Source: JAAELZ01 sp965209105 | GTDB lineage: Bacteria; Pseudomonadota; Gammaproteobacteria; Arenicellales; Poriferihabitantaceae | NCBI GenBank assembly: GCA_965209105.1 | Contig: CBDBQB010000019.1 | Coordinates: 1 to 48,604 of the forward strand | Direction of reading: 5' to 3' | Length of the DNA: 48,604 nt | Shown: in pieces, positions 8,977-18,308 of the stretch | How the letters are laid out: the number at the start of each line of letters is the position of its first letter | Position numbering within the stretch: position 1 is the stretch's first letter | Program-made: the position numbers and the translations under genes | The notes under the pieces: generated by a model | What the model was told of the DNA's origin: nothing | What the model saw: only the letters and a program-made list of their open reading frames with translations | Database searches by the model: none

Positions 8977-9593
8977 GATGTCTCCTCGCCGATGCGCGGT
9001 TCTGACTTCATGCTGACAATTTTCAAGCGGTCTGATTTTTTAACGCGCACTTGTATTGCCGGATCAACCGATTTGGTTTTTTGTGCGCGCTTACGGTGCG
9101 TCAAGGCAATCGCGGCGATCATTGCAACCAACAGAATCAGTGCGGCCAGTTCAAACACTAAGACATAGTCGGTATATAAAACAGCGCCCAGCGCCTTAGT
9201 ATTGGAGTAATCCGCTGGAAGGGGCTGCACGCCTGAAAACGCCTCGCCGCTGAAGGTGCCGTTAAACACAAATACCAACTGCCCAACCAACAATAAGGCG
9301 ATAACCGCCCCAAAGGGTAGGTATTTGGTGAAGCCCGCGCGCATCACGGCCATGTCGATATCGAGCATCATGACCACGAACAAAAACAACACCATCACCG
9401 CGCCGACATAAACCAGAACCAAAACAATCGCCAAAAACTCAGCCTGCAAAGTGAGCCACACGCCCGAAGCGCCCACAAAGGCCAGCACCAAGAATAACGC
9501 TGCTTTCACGGGGTTTTTGATCGTCACCACTGCACAGGCCGCGAACACAACGAGACTGGCGAAAAAATAGAATGTCAGTTGATAAAAAGTCAT
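8973..9593 (-). CDS. nuoJ: NADH-quinone oxidoreductase subunit J
   Basis: Membrane subunit J of complex I, 206 residues with five predicted helices. The third helix carries the conserved EFLAIVLVLVYVGAVMVLF pattern, which forms the pi-bulge helix near the quinone site. The C-terminal tail after the last helix is basic and cytoplasmic. It lies 15 bases downstream of nuoI. Confidence 0.96.
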   Translation of the reverse strand: MTFYQLTFYFFASLVVFAACAVVTIKNPVKAALFLVLAFVGASGVWLTLQAEFLAIVLVLVYVGAVMVLFLFVVMMLDIDMAVMRAGFTKYLPFGAVIALLLVGQLVFVFNGTFSGEAFSGVQPLPADYSNTKALGAVLYTDYVLVFELAALILLVAMIAAIALTHRKRAQKTKSVDPAIQVRVKKSDRLKIVSMKSEPRIGEETS

Positions 9594-9608
9594 TTTAGTG
9601 AGGGTGTT

Positions 9609-10112
9609 TTACCGGTGGTAAGGCAAATCTTGCGCGCGATTGGCCGCAATCGACGCCTCATGTTTATCGCCAATAGCCAATAATTGATGTTTGTCGATCA
9701 CCCGTTCAGTCTCGGGGTCTTCCATATGAAACTCGTGAATGTCGGTCATTACGATGGCGTCCACCGGACAGGCCTCTTCGCAAAAGCCGCAATAAATACA
9801 CTTGAACAAATCAATATCGTAAAGCTTTGTGCGACGCTCACCATTGGGCAATTCAGTCGATTCGATGGTGATTGCCAAGGCCGGGCATACCGCCTCACAC
9901 AGTTTACAAGCAATGCAGCGTTCGCTACCGTCTTCGTATCGACGCAGCGCGTGTAATCCGCGAAAGCGTACCGATTTTGGCGTTTTCTCTTCCGGGTACA
10001 TAATGGTGAGCTTCTTGGTAAACATATGCCGACCGGTGACACCCATACCTTTGCACAACTCATACAGGGCGAATGATTTGACATAGTGTTTTAAGCGTTC
10101 GCTAAAGTTCAT
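9609..10112 (-). CDS. nuoI: NADH-quinone oxidoreductase subunit I (ferredoxin-like)
   Basis: Peripheral-arm subunit carrying clusters N6a and N6b. Two ferredoxin motifs are complete: CIACKLCEAVCPA and CIYCGFCEEACPVDA. The ATG at 10112 is preferred because a GGAG ribosome site lies about 8 bases upstream; a TTG two codons earlier is also open. Length (167 aa) is normal. It passes electrons from NuoG towards NuoB and the quinone. Confidence 0.96.
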   Translation of the reverse strand: MNFSERLKHYVKSFALYELCKGMGVTGRHMFTKKLTIMYPEEKTPKSVRFRGLHALRRYEDGSERCIACKLCEAVCPALAITIESTELPNGERRTKLYDIDLFKCIYCGFCEEACPVDAIVMTDIHEFHMEDPETERVIDKHQLLAIGDKHEASIAANRAQDLPYHR

Positions 10113-10125
10113 ATTCAAACTCCGT

Positions 10126-11193
10126 TTATCTAAAGATAAAGTCTAGAGGTGTATAAAATCTCACCACACCAATCACCGCTATCCATACCAGCGTAACGGG
10201 GATTAAAATTTTCCAGCCCAAGCGCATGATTTGATCGTAGCGATAGCGTGGGAACGTCGCGCGAAACCACAAAAAGAAAAACGCCACAAAGGCTGTCTTA
10301 CCGAAGAACCAGAAAAACCCTGGGATCAAGGTAAACGGTGCAACGTCTATCAAAGGCTGCCATCCGCCTAAAAATAGCAATGCCGTCAGGGCGGCAATCA
10401 AAATCATATTGGCGTATTCCGCCAAGAAAAATACCGCAAAGGTCATGCCTGAATATTCGACATGGAAGCCCGCGACAATTTCTGATTCGCCCTCTGCTAC
10501 ATCAAAAGGCGCACGATTGGTTTCGGCCACCCCAGAAATAAAATACACCAGAAACAGAGGAAACAAAGGCAGCCAATACCACTGCCAAAAGCCCCCGGAT
10601 TGCGCGCGCACAATATCGCCTAAATTTAGCGAACCCGCGCACATCAATACACCGACCAGCGCAAATCCCATGGCAATTTCATAGGCCACGATTTGTGCAG
10701 CCGAGCGCATCGCGCCCAAAAATGCGTATTTAGAATTTGACGCCCAGCCCGCGATAATGACGCCATATACGCCCATCGAGGTCAAGGCTAAAACGAATAA
10801 TAGACTTGCGTCAATATCCGCCAGCACTAAATTCTCAGTAAACGGCATCACTGCCCAAGCTGCCAAGGCCGGGCCAATCGACAATAAAGGCGCGCCCAAA
10901 AACAAATATTTATTCGATTTGCTGGGGATGATGATTTCTTTGAACATCAACTTCACCGCATCAGCGATGGGCTGCAACCAACCCTTGGGTCCCACACGAT
11001 TGGGCCCCACGCGAACCTGCATATAGCCGATCAACTTGCGCTCGGCAAAAGTGAAATAAGCCACCGCAATCATCAAGGGAACAGTAATTGCAACGATCTT
11101 GGTTAATATCCACATTCCCTCTGGCAACCACTCGGGGAAAAAATCAAAAAATGTAAAAACCGTGAATACGAAATTGTGCAGCCAATCAACCAT
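10126..11193 (-). CDS. nuoH: NADH-quinone oxidoreductase subunit H
   Basis: Membrane subunit that forms the quinone-binding chamber with NuoB and NuoD. Diagnostic segments are QVRVGPNRVGPKGWLQPIAD near the N terminus, FDVAEGESEIVAGFHVEYSG (the conserved acidic E-channel loop) and WFRATFPRYRYDQIM. The ATG at 11193 shares a base with the nuoG stop codon (TAATG), so re-initiation after nuoG is likely; a GTG two codons upstream is an alternative start. Confidence 0.96.
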   Translation of the reverse strand: MVDWLHNFVFTVFTFFDFFPEWLPEGMWILTKIVAITVPLMIAVAYFTFAERKLIGYMQVRVGPNRVGPKGWLQPIADAVKLMFKEIIIPSKSNKYLFLGAPLLSIGPALAAWAVMPFTENLVLADIDASLLFVLALTSMGVYGVIIAGWASNSKYAFLGAMRSAAQIVAYEIAMGFALVGVLMCAGSLNLGDIVRAQSGGFWQWYWLPLFPLFLVYFISGVAETNRAPFDVAEGESEIVAGFHVEYSGMTFAVFFLAEYANMILIAALTALLFLGGWQPLIDVAPFTLIPGFFWFFGKTAFVAFFFLWFRATFPRYRYDQIMRLGWKILIPVTLVWIAVIGVVRFYTPLDFIFR

Positions 11194-13622
11194 TAGCACG
11201 CCTCAATGGCTAAAGCATCGAGACCACTCAATGCACTGGTTTCATAAAATCCTGCCGGAATATAGGCCGTGCGATCCGTCAATCGAGGATCAAGCACCAA
11301 TGGTAGCTCTACGCTGTGTTCGCCCTGCGTGACGCGCACGTTCACCCCTTCGTTCAAGCCCAAACTTGAAATCGTCGCCGCGTTTAACCCCACGGCAGGC
11401 GAGGGATTATCCATCGTTTGTTGCAAGGCGTCGGCATGACGCAAACTCGCATCTAGGCGATACATGGGTGTTTCGATATGGCGATAAATCGCATCATCAT
11501 CGAGTGACAAGGGGATATCATTGACCAAGGCACCGCCTTGCGCCACGATTTGCTCGTCGCCTAAAACGAAATCATCTTGTACATCAACCAGATCAATGTA
11601 ATCGAAGCCGTCGAGCTCTAAATAATTACCCAACACGCGCAGGACTTTCCAGCCCGGCCGCGCCTCGCCCTTGGGCTCAGCTGCCGCACGGCTGGCCTGC
11701 ACACGGCCTTCGCAATTTATGTAAGTACCGCTGTTTTCGGTATAGCTGGCAATCGGCAACAAAACATCTGCATAGTTCATCGCTTCGTCGCTGACAAAAC
11801 TCGTGCATTGCACCACAAAATCTGCGTTTTCAAGGGCGGCCAAGGCTTCGCCGCTGCGATGCGCATCCAAGCCTGGCTCAACGCCATAGAGCAAATAAGC
11901 GTGTAAGTTTTCGATCATCATGCGTTTGGCATTTAGGCCAGTTTTGACGACATTTTCAGCGTGTTCCGCGCGGTGCGGCACGCAGCCTGCAATCCACGCG
12001 CCCGCCGAATTGGCATCGGCTAACTTTACCAATTTGCAATTCGTTTGCTGGCAAATCCACGCCGCAATCGCCGACAAGGTACTTGCCTCAAAATGATTTA
12101 AAGCGCTTGCGCCCAAAATAATCGCCTTGCTAGTCTTTGCGTCATCTAACAACGATTCAGCCATGGCCTTGGCTACATCGCCAATTTCGCCCGCGCGCGT
12201 GGCAATCACTGCATCTAAAGCAAGGCCTTTGCTTTCCGCAACGGCGCAGGCCACTTCTGCAAGTTTGCCCACCAACGCCTGAGCATTTGTGAGTACTTGC
12301 TGCGCCAATGGAAAATGAAAATCATAGTCCAGCATATTGATCGCGCTGATCACAGCGCCGTTCTTAACGGCTGCGTGACGAATCGACAACCCTAAAAGGG
12401 GTTGCTCTTTTCGGATGTTAGAGCCAACCAACAAGGCCGCATCTAAGCGGTCGAAATCCGCGATCGGCAACTCACTGCCGGGATATAAAGGCGCGACAAA
12501 ATCGTCTCTGAAATCTTCTTGGCGCAGGCGATGGTCAACATTGCTAGTGCCCATTGCGCGCATGAGCTTTTGCACTAAAAATAATTCTTCCACACTGGCC
12601 GTTGGGCTGGCCAAACCACCCATGCTATCAGCCCCATAACGCTGCTTAACGGTATTGAGTCCGGCGGCTGCATGCTTTAATGCCGTCTCCCAATCGACTT
12701 CGCGCCAACCGTGTTGATCTTTAATCATCGGCCGCGTAAGGCGGGTGTCCGCGTGCACCGACTCATAGCTATAACGATCTCGGTCTGCCAGCCAATAGCC
12801 GTTCACGGCATGGTTTTCGCGTACCACTGTGCGCTGTATTTCACCGCGCAAAGTTTGAATATTTAGGTTTGTGCCGAGGCAATCGTGCGGGCTGATCGAG
12901 GCATGATTTTGCATCTCCCACACCCGCGCTGCATATTTAGACGGCTTCGCCGTTAAAGCACCGACTGGGCATAACTCGATGACATTGCCCGAGACTTCCG
13001 AGTTCATCGAACTGCACAAAAACGCGTCCACTTCTGACGCTGGGTCATCGGATGCCGCCTGATCCGCGGCGAAACCCGGGCGAGTTTTTATCTTTGCATG
13101 TTCGCCGCGACCGAGCAATCCCAGCTCCATCACGCCAGCAACTTCTTCGCCAAATCGAACACAACGCGTGCAGTGAATACAGCGCGTCATCCACGTCGCG
13201 ATCAGCGGGCCAATATCGTCATTATTGACGAGGCGCTTATCTTCTACATAGCGCGAGGTGTTCGCACCGTAATCCATGGATTGTTCTTGCAGCGGGCATT
13301 CCCCGCCTTGGTCACAAATTGGGCAATCCAATGGATGATTAATCAGCAAAAACTCCATGGTGCCCTGTTGTGCACCGCGAGCGAGTTTTGATTGAGTTTG
13401 TACCACCATACCCTCATTGACCGGCGTGGCGCACGCGGGTAAAGGCTTGGGTGCGTTCTCGACTTCCACCAAGCACATCCGGCAATTGGCCGCGATCGAT
13501 AGCTTGGGGTGATAGCAAAAACGCGGAATGTGGATGCCCGCCTGATCGGTCACTTCGATCAACATCTGCCCGGGCTTTGCCTCGAGCGTTTGACCATCTA
13601 CTTGAATATTAATTTTAGTCAT
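11193..13622 (-). CDS. nuoG: NADH-quinone oxidoreductase subunit G
   Basis: The large iron-sulfur subunit of the peripheral arm, 809 residues. The N-terminal 2Fe-2S ferredoxin-like domain (CYHPKLSIAANCRMCLVEVE) holds N1b. It is followed by the N5 His-Cys motif (HPLDCPICDQGGECPLQ), and by N4 (CIHCTRCVRF and ELCPVGALT). The rest is a molybdopterin-oxidoreductase-like fold without cofactor motifs. The extra N7 cluster cysteine cluster seen in E. coli is not visible in the region after N4. The start overlaps the nuoF stop by one base (TGATG). Confidence 0.97.
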   Translation of the reverse strand: MTKINIQVDGQTLEAKPGQMLIEVTDQAGIHIPRFCYHPKLSIAANCRMCLVEVENAPKPLPACATPVNEGMVVQTQSKLARGAQQGTMEFLLINHPLDCPICDQGGECPLQEQSMDYGANTSRYVEDKRLVNNDDIGPLIATWMTRCIHCTRCVRFGEEVAGVMELGLLGRGEHAKIKTRPGFAADQAASDDPASEVDAFLCSSMNSEVSGNVIELCPVGALTAKPSKYAARVWEMQNHASISPHDCLGTNLNIQTLRGEIQRTVVRENHAVNGYWLADRDRYSYESVHADTRLTRPMIKDQHGWREVDWETALKHAAAGLNTVKQRYGADSMGGLASPTASVEELFLVQKLMRAMGTSNVDHRLRQEDFRDDFVAPLYPGSELPIADFDRLDAALLVGSNIRKEQPLLGLSIRHAAVKNGAVISAINMLDYDFHFPLAQQVLTNAQALVGKLAEVACAVAESKGLALDAVIATRAGEIGDVAKAMAESLLDDAKTSKAIILGASALNHFEASTLSAIAAWICQQTNCKLVKLADANSAGAWIAGCVPHRAEHAENVVKTGLNAKRMMIENLHAYLLYGVEPGLDAHRSGEALAALENADFVVQCTSFVSDEAMNYADVLLPIASYTENSGTYINCEGRVQASRAAAEPKGEARPGWKVLRVLGNYLELDGFDYIDLVDVQDDFVLGDEQIVAQGGALVNDIPLSLDDDAIYRHIETPMYRLDASLRHADALQQTMDNPSPAVGLNAATISSLGLNEGVNVRVTQGEHSVELPLVLDPRLTDRTAYIPAGFYETSALSGLDALAIEAC

Positions 13623-14896
13623 CAGGCCACTTTCGAGTTGAACGCCGGAATCTTGGCCTCAAACTCATGTCTGTAATGTTTCAAGAAACTTTGCACGGGC
13701 CAAGCAGCTGCATCCCCTAAGGCGCAAATGGTGCGCCCTTCGATTCGATTCGCCACATCGAGCAAGGTGTCTAAATCTTGCGCCGAGCCTTTACCCGAAT
13801 TAATGCGTTTAATAATACGATACAACCAGCCCGTGCCTTCGCGGCAAGGCGTACACTGTCCGCAAGATTCTTCGTGGTAGAAATACGCCAATCGCTCAAG
13901 CGCCGAAACCATACAGGTGGTTTCATCCATCACAATCACCGAACCGGCACCAATTGCCGAGCCAATTTCTTCTAAGGCATCGTAATCCATGTTTGCACCG
14001 AGCATCATATCGGCCGGAACCACGGGCACGGACGAGCCACCTGGAATCACCGCTTTGAGTTTTCGGCCTTTCCAGACCCCACCCGCCATTTCGAGTAATT
14101 CTTTAAACGGTATACCCATCGGCACTTCAAAATTGCCCGGTTTTTCAACGTGACCCGTGACAGAAAATAATTTCGTACCGCCTGAATTCTGTACGCCTAA
14201 ATCTCTAAACCATTCGCCACCCTTGCGCATAATGATGGGCACTGAGGCCAAAGTTTCGGTGTTGTTGACGGTCGTCGGGCAACCAAACAGGCCATATTGC
14301 GCAGGGAAAGGCGGTTTAAAGCGGGGCTGGCCTTTCTTGCCTTCCAGCGATTCAAGTAATGCCGTTTCCTCGCCACAAATATACGCGCCCGCGCCCAAAT
14401 GCGTATGTATATCAAAATCAAACCCCGTGCCGAGAATATTCTTGCCGAGATAACCCGCAGCGCGCGCTTCTTCTAGCGCTTGGTTAAAGCGCTCAATCGG
14501 CTCGTGAAATTCGCCGCGTATATAGTTATACCCCGCGCTACAACCCATGGTGTAGCCTGCAATAATCATACCTTCGATTAAGGCATGGGGGTTATAGCGC
14601 AGAATGTCTCTGTCTTTACACGTGCCCGGCTCGCCTTCATCGGAATTGCACACGATATAACTTGGCCCATCACAATCGCGCGGCATAAAACTCCATTTAA
14701 TGCCCGGTGGAAAGCCCGCTCCACCCCGGCCTCGCAGATTAGAGGTTTTAAGCGCCTCGATAATTGTGTTCGGGTCGGTTTGCGACTTGAACATTTCTTC
14801 AATGGCGACATAGCCTTGCTGGCTCTTATAAGCCTCAATCGTCCAAGGCGCCTCAACGCCCGGCAAGGGCAAGCAAACGAAAATTTGTTCGGTCAT
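13622..14896 (-). CDS. nuoF: NADH-quinone oxidoreductase subunit F (NADH/FMN-binding)
   Basis: NADH-oxidising subunit of complex I. The glycine-rich NADH site (RGRGGAGFPPG), the FMN-binding region (GAGAYICGEETALLESLEG) and the N3 cluster ligands (ESCGQCTPCREG plus a distal Cys in TICALGDAA) are all present. 424 residues, normal length. It overlaps nuoE by 4 bases (ATGA), consistent with coupled translation of the NuoE-NuoF pair. Confidence 0.97.
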   Translation of the reverse strand: MTEQIFVCLPLPGVEAPWTIEAYKSQQGYVAIEEMFKSQTDPNTIIEALKTSNLRGRGGAGFPPGIKWSFMPRDCDGPSYIVCNSDEGEPGTCKDRDILRYNPHALIEGMIIAGYTMGCSAGYNYIRGEFHEPIERFNQALEEARAAGYLGKNILGTGFDFDIHTHLGAGAYICGEETALLESLEGKKGQPRFKPPFPAQYGLFGCPTTVNNTETLASVPIIMRKGGEWFRDLGVQNSGGTKLFSVTGHVEKPGNFEVPMGIPFKELLEMAGGVWKGRKLKAVIPGGSSVPVVPADMMLGANMDYDALEEIGSAIGAGSVIVMDETTCMVSALERLAYFYHEESCGQCTPCREGTGWLYRIIKRINSGKGSAQDLDTLLDVANRIEGRTICALGDAAAWPVQSFLKHYRHEFEAKIPAFNSKVA

Positions 14897-15378
14897 CCCT
14901 CACCCCCTAATACTTGCTTGATTAGCCCGTCGATTTTTTCAGTGTCTAAGTGTTCGATGAATTCGCCATTGTTCATTTGCAGCATTGGCGCGCCGACGCA
15001 AGCGCCTAAACACTCGACTTCTTTCAAGCCGACTTTGCCGTCTTCGCTGACCTCGCCCAACTTAATCCCCAGCCCCTGTTCGAGCTGTTTTACGATCTCA
15101 TTTGAGCCGCGCAACATACAGGAGATATTGGTACACACCTTAATTTGTGTCTCGCCTCGCGGCTCATGATCATACATCGAGTAAAAAGTCGCGACTTCAA
15201 AGGCGCGCATACTCGGCACGCCCACGACATCGGCGATATATTCAATTAGCTCACCGCTTAAATAGCCCTTCTCGTTTTGCGCGATGGTGAGCGCTGCCAT
15301 CAAAGTTGATGCGCGTTTATCAGCGGGGTACTTCGTTGCTTCGACTTCGATTTGAGCCAAGGAATCTTGCGCGAGCAT
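14893..15378 (-). CDS. nuoE: NADH-quinone oxidoreductase subunit E
   Basis: Thioredoxin-fold 2Fe-2S subunit holding cluster N1a, 161 residues. The four ligands lie in KVCTNISCMLRG and VECLGACVGAP. The N-terminal helical part contains VPSMRAFEVATFYSMY, typical of the family. It shares one base with the nuoD stop (TGATG) and 4 bases with nuoF. Confidence 0.97.
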   Translation of the reverse strand: MLAQDSLAQIEVEATKYPADKRASTLMAALTIAQNEKGYLSGELIEYIADVVGVPSMRAFEVATFYSMYDHEPRGETQIKVCTNISCMLRGSNEIVKQLEQGLGIKLGEVSEDGKVGLKEVECLGACVGAPMLQMNNGEFIEHLDTEKIDGLIKQVLGGEG

Positions 15379-16631
15379 CAGCGATCAACCTCACCAAACA
15401 CTAAATCTTGCGTGCCAATGATCGCCACCATATCTGCCAGCATGTGTCCGCGCGTCATCTCATCCAATGCCGCAATATGCGCAAAGCCCGGTGCACGAAT
15501 TTTTAGTCGATACGGTTTGTTGGTGCCGTCGGAGATAATGTAAGTGCCGAACTCACCCTTGGGATGTTCAATCGCGCAATATGCCTCGCCTTCGGGCAGG
15601 CTGTAGCCTTCCGTGAATAACTTAAAGTGATGGATCAAAGATTCCATGTCTTCTTTCACTTTAGGGCGCGCAGGCGGTGCCAATTTACTATCAAAGGCCA
15701 TCACATCGCCGGGGTTATCCCGCAACCATTTGATGCATTGCTGCATGATGCGGTTCGATTGGCGCATCTCTTCGATACGAATTAAATAACGATCATAGCT
15801 GTCGCCATTGGTGCCAATCGGGATATCAAATTCGAGCTGCTCATACACCTCATAAGGCTGCTTGCGCCGCAGATCCCATTCGATTCCAGAACCGCGCAAC
15901 ATCGGGCCGGTAAAACCCAGCGCAATGGCGCGCTCTGGCGTGACGATGCCGATATCGACCGTGCGTTGTTTCCAAATCCGGTTATCTGACAACAAGGTTT
16001 CGTACTCATCGACATAGCCCGGAAAGCGTTCGGTAAATGATTGCAAGAAATCGAGCAAGCTGCCCGAGCGATCTTCATTGCGCTCGCGCGTTTTCTTATC
16101 GTTAAAGCGTTTGTTCGGCTCGTACTGTGGCATTTCGTCAGGCAAATCACGATACACGCCACCCGGACGATAGTACGTCGCGTGCATCCGCGCGCCGCTG
16201 ACAGCCTCATAGGCGTCCATTAAATCTTCACGTTCACGAAAGGCATACAAGAACATCGTCATCGCCCCAACATCTAAACCGTGCGCGCCGATCCAAAGCA
16301 AATGATTCAGTATCCGGGTAACCTCGTCGAACAGGACTCGAATGTATTGGGCACGTATCGGTGGCGTGACGCCATAGAGCTTCTCGATGGTCATTACGTA
16401 TGCGTGCTCATTGCACATCATCGAGACATAGTCGAGACGATCCATATAACCAATACTTTGGTTATATGGCTTAGATTCTGCTAGTTTTTCGGTGCCGCGA
16501 TGGAGCAGACCGATATGCGTATCTGCACGCTCGATCACCTCACCATCCATCTCCATCACGATGCGCAATACGCCGTGCGCGGCGGGGTGTTGCGGGCCAA
16601 AATTCATGGTGTAATTACGAATTTCTGACAT
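15378..16631 (-). CDS. nuoD: NADH-quinone oxidoreductase subunit D
   Basis: 49-kDa-type subunit related to NiFe-hydrogenase large subunits; it forms the quinone site. The quinone-contacting His is in NFGPQHPAAHG and the Tyr is in YMDRLDYVSM. The nickel-binding cysteines of hydrogenases are absent, as expected. It is a separate 417-residue gene and not fused to nuoC as in enteric bacteria. The gap to nuoC is one base. Confidence 0.97.
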   Translation of the reverse strand: MSEIRNYTMNFGPQHPAAHGVLRIVMEMDGEVIERADTHIGLLHRGTEKLAESKPYNQSIGYMDRLDYVSMMCNEHAYVMTIEKLYGVTPPIRAQYIRVLFDEVTRILNHLLWIGAHGLDVGAMTMFLYAFREREDLMDAYEAVSGARMHATYYRPGGVYRDLPDEMPQYEPNKRFNDKKTRERNEDRSGSLLDFLQSFTERFPGYVDEYETLLSDNRIWKQRTVDIGIVTPERAIALGFTGPMLRGSGIEWDLRRKQPYEVYEQLEFDIPIGTNGDSYDRYLIRIEEMRQSNRIMQQCIKWLRDNPGDVMAFDSKLAPPARPKVKEDMESLIHHFKLFTEGYSLPEGEAYCAIEHPKGEFGTYIISDGTNKPYRLKIRAPGFAHIAALDEMTRGHMLADMVAIIGTQDLVFGEVDR

Positions 16632-16632
16632 C

Positions 16633-17229
16633 TTATTCGCCCGCTTGCTCTGCGCGATTCACGCGCGGCACTAAAATTCGCGGCTCGACGGTGACCGGCT
16701 CATAGATCACGCGACCCTTCTCTTCGTCGTAACGCATTTCAACATGCCCAGACAGGGGGAAATCTTTTCTAAAGGGGTGACCAATAAAGCCATAATCGGT
16801 CAATATTCGGCGTAAATCCGGGTGGTTCTCAAATACGATGCCCATCATATCAAAGGCTTCGCGCTCAAACCAATTTGCCGCTGGCCAAACATCAATCACG
16901 GATTCCAGCGCAGGCGGTTCGCCATCAAGATACGTTTTCACGCGTAAGCGCCAATTATTCTGGATGGATAGCAGGTGATACACCACGCCATAACGCGGCT
17001 TATCCCAATCTTTGTCGAGATGGTCGGTATATTCTAAATAATCCACGCCACATAAATCGATCATCTGATCAAAGCGCGTGTCTGTGTTGTCTCGAAGCGC
17101 TGTTAAAACCGCTTTAATCGCTTCCGGCGCAACTTCAATACTGAGCTCAGCGAAAGCGATTTGGCTGTCGAGTTGCTGCTCGCCCAAACACGCCTCGACC
17201 GCAGATTGTAATTGTTCTAAGCGGCCCAT
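16633..17229 (-). CDS. nuoC: NADH-quinone oxidoreductase subunit C
   Basis: 30-kDa-type subunit of the complex I peripheral arm. It holds no cofactor and buttresses NuoD. The signature ERExYDMxG-like segment is seen as FEREAFDMMGIVFENHPDLR, followed by DYGFIGHPFRKDFPLSG. The frame stays open upstream into nuoB, but the ATG at 17229 (MGRLEQLQSAV) begins the conserved protein, giving 198 residues and a 4-base gap after nuoB. Confidence 0.96.
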   Translation of the reverse strand: MGRLEQLQSAVEACLGEQQLDSQIAFAELSIEVAPEAIKAVLTALRDNTDTRFDQMIDLCGVDYLEYTDHLDKDWDKPRYGVVYHLLSIQNNWRLRVKTYLDGEPPALESVIDVWPAANWFEREAFDMMGIVFENHPDLRRILTDYGFIGHPFRKDFPLSGHVEMRYDEEKGRVIYEPVTVEPRILVPRVNRAEQAGE

Positions 17230-17233
17230 AAAA

Positions 17234-17716
17234 CTACGCCGTTCTGGCGATGGTGTTGGTGCGTTTGATTTTCTTTTGCAGCTGCAAAACGCCGTAAATA
17301 AGTGCTTCCGCGGTCGGTGGGCAACCCGGCACATAAATATCAACGGGCACGATGCGATCCGCACCGCGCACCACAGCGTAGGAATAATGATAGTAACCCC
17401 CGCCATTGGCGCAAGAACCCATCGAGATCACCCAGCGCGGCTCGGCCATTTGGTCGTATACTTTTCTTAAGGCGGGCGCCATCTTATTGGTTAAGGTGCC
17501 TGCGATAATCATCACATCCGACTGTCTGGGGCTGGGGCGAAACAACATGCCGAATCGATCCAAATCATAACGCGCCGCGCCAGCTTGCATCATTTCAACC
17601 GCACAGCAGGCCAAGCCAAAAGTCATCGGCCACATCGAGCCCGTACGCGCCCAATTAATTAATTCGTCCAAGCGCGCGGTGGCAAACCCTTCTTTGAGAT
17701 GGCCTTCTATCGACAT
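17234..17716 (-). CDS. nuoB: NADH-quinone oxidoreductase subunit B
   Basis: Carries the terminal cluster N2, which reduces the quinone. Its ligands are the tandem cysteines in FGLACCAVEMM plus those in SMGSCANGGG and VPGCPPTAEAL. 160 residues; no residue appears to be lost. It follows nuoA after 16 bases. Confidence 0.97.
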   Translation of the reverse strand: MSIEGHLKEGFATARLDELINWARTGSMWPMTFGLACCAVEMMQAGAARYDLDRFGMLFRPSPRQSDVMIIAGTLTNKMAPALRKVYDQMAEPRWVISMGSCANGGGYYHYSYAVVRGADRIVPVDIYVPGCPPTAEALIYGVLQLQKKIKRTNTIARTA

Positions 17717-17732
17717 AATCGTATTTACTCTA

Positions 17733-18089
17733 TTAATCCCATTCTAATGCGCCGTTTTTCCACTCGTAGATAAAACCGATGATCAAGACAACTAAAAATA
17801 TTACCATTGCCCAGAAACCAAATAAGCCAACTTCATCTAGCACTACCGCCCAAGGGAACAAAAAGGCGATCTCAAGATCAAAAATAATGAACAGGATCGC
17901 GACCAAATAAAAACGCACGTCAAATTTCGAACGCGCGTCTTCAAACGGTTCAAACCCGCACTCATAAGGCGACAACTTCTCGGCATCGGGTCGATTGGGC
18001 GATAACAACATACCGATGCTTATAAACGCCACGCCGACAAACAAGCCGATGCCGATAAACATGAGGATAGGGACGTAATTCGCTAACAC
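17733..18089 (-). CDS. nuoA: NADH-quinone oxidoreductase subunit A
   Basis: First gene of the nuo operon: a three-helix membrane subunit of 118 residues that helps to seal the quinone chamber. The conserved loop SPYECGFEPFEDAR and the second helix with IIFDLEIAFLFPWAV are present. The start is a GTG (MLANYVPILMF), which matches the usual NuoA N terminus; no better ATG lies nearby. Confidence 0.96.
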   Translation of the reverse strand: MLANYVPILMFIGIGLFVGVAFISIGMLLSPNRPDAEKLSPYECGFEPFEDARSKFDVRFYLVAILFIIFDLEIAFLFPWAVVLDEVGLFGFWAMVIFLVVLIIGFIYEWKNGALEWD

Positions 18090-18308
18090 AGTATAAATTT
18101 GCTCGGTTTGAGTCTCTTATTTAGTTATTTGTCGGAGACGAGCCGGCCTGCCCTCTATCTCATCAATCGTTCTTCAAACCATGATTGTAACACTTTAGCT
18201 ATTCACTAGCCTAGTTAAGGATGCTTACGCACGTATAAATAGTCTCAATAGGGCGCGCCAAGAGGCTGAATTGGCTTGTAAGTCGTGATGACAGGCTGCA
18301 CGTTTTTG
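18090..18308 (-). promoter_or_regulatory. Intergenic region expected to hold the nuo promoter
   Basis: 219 bases between the methyltransferase stop and the nuoA start. The nuo operon needs a promoter here unless it is read through from the upstream gene. The only -10-like hexamer I find on the minus strand with reasonable placement is TACAAT (18184-18189), without a good -35. No strong terminator for the upstream gene is visible. Confidence 0.3.

Noticed and set aside
17230..17406. Longer NuoC beginning at 17406
   Set aside because: The extra 59 residues lie within nuoB in another frame and do not look like NuoC; the ATG at 17229 fits the family.
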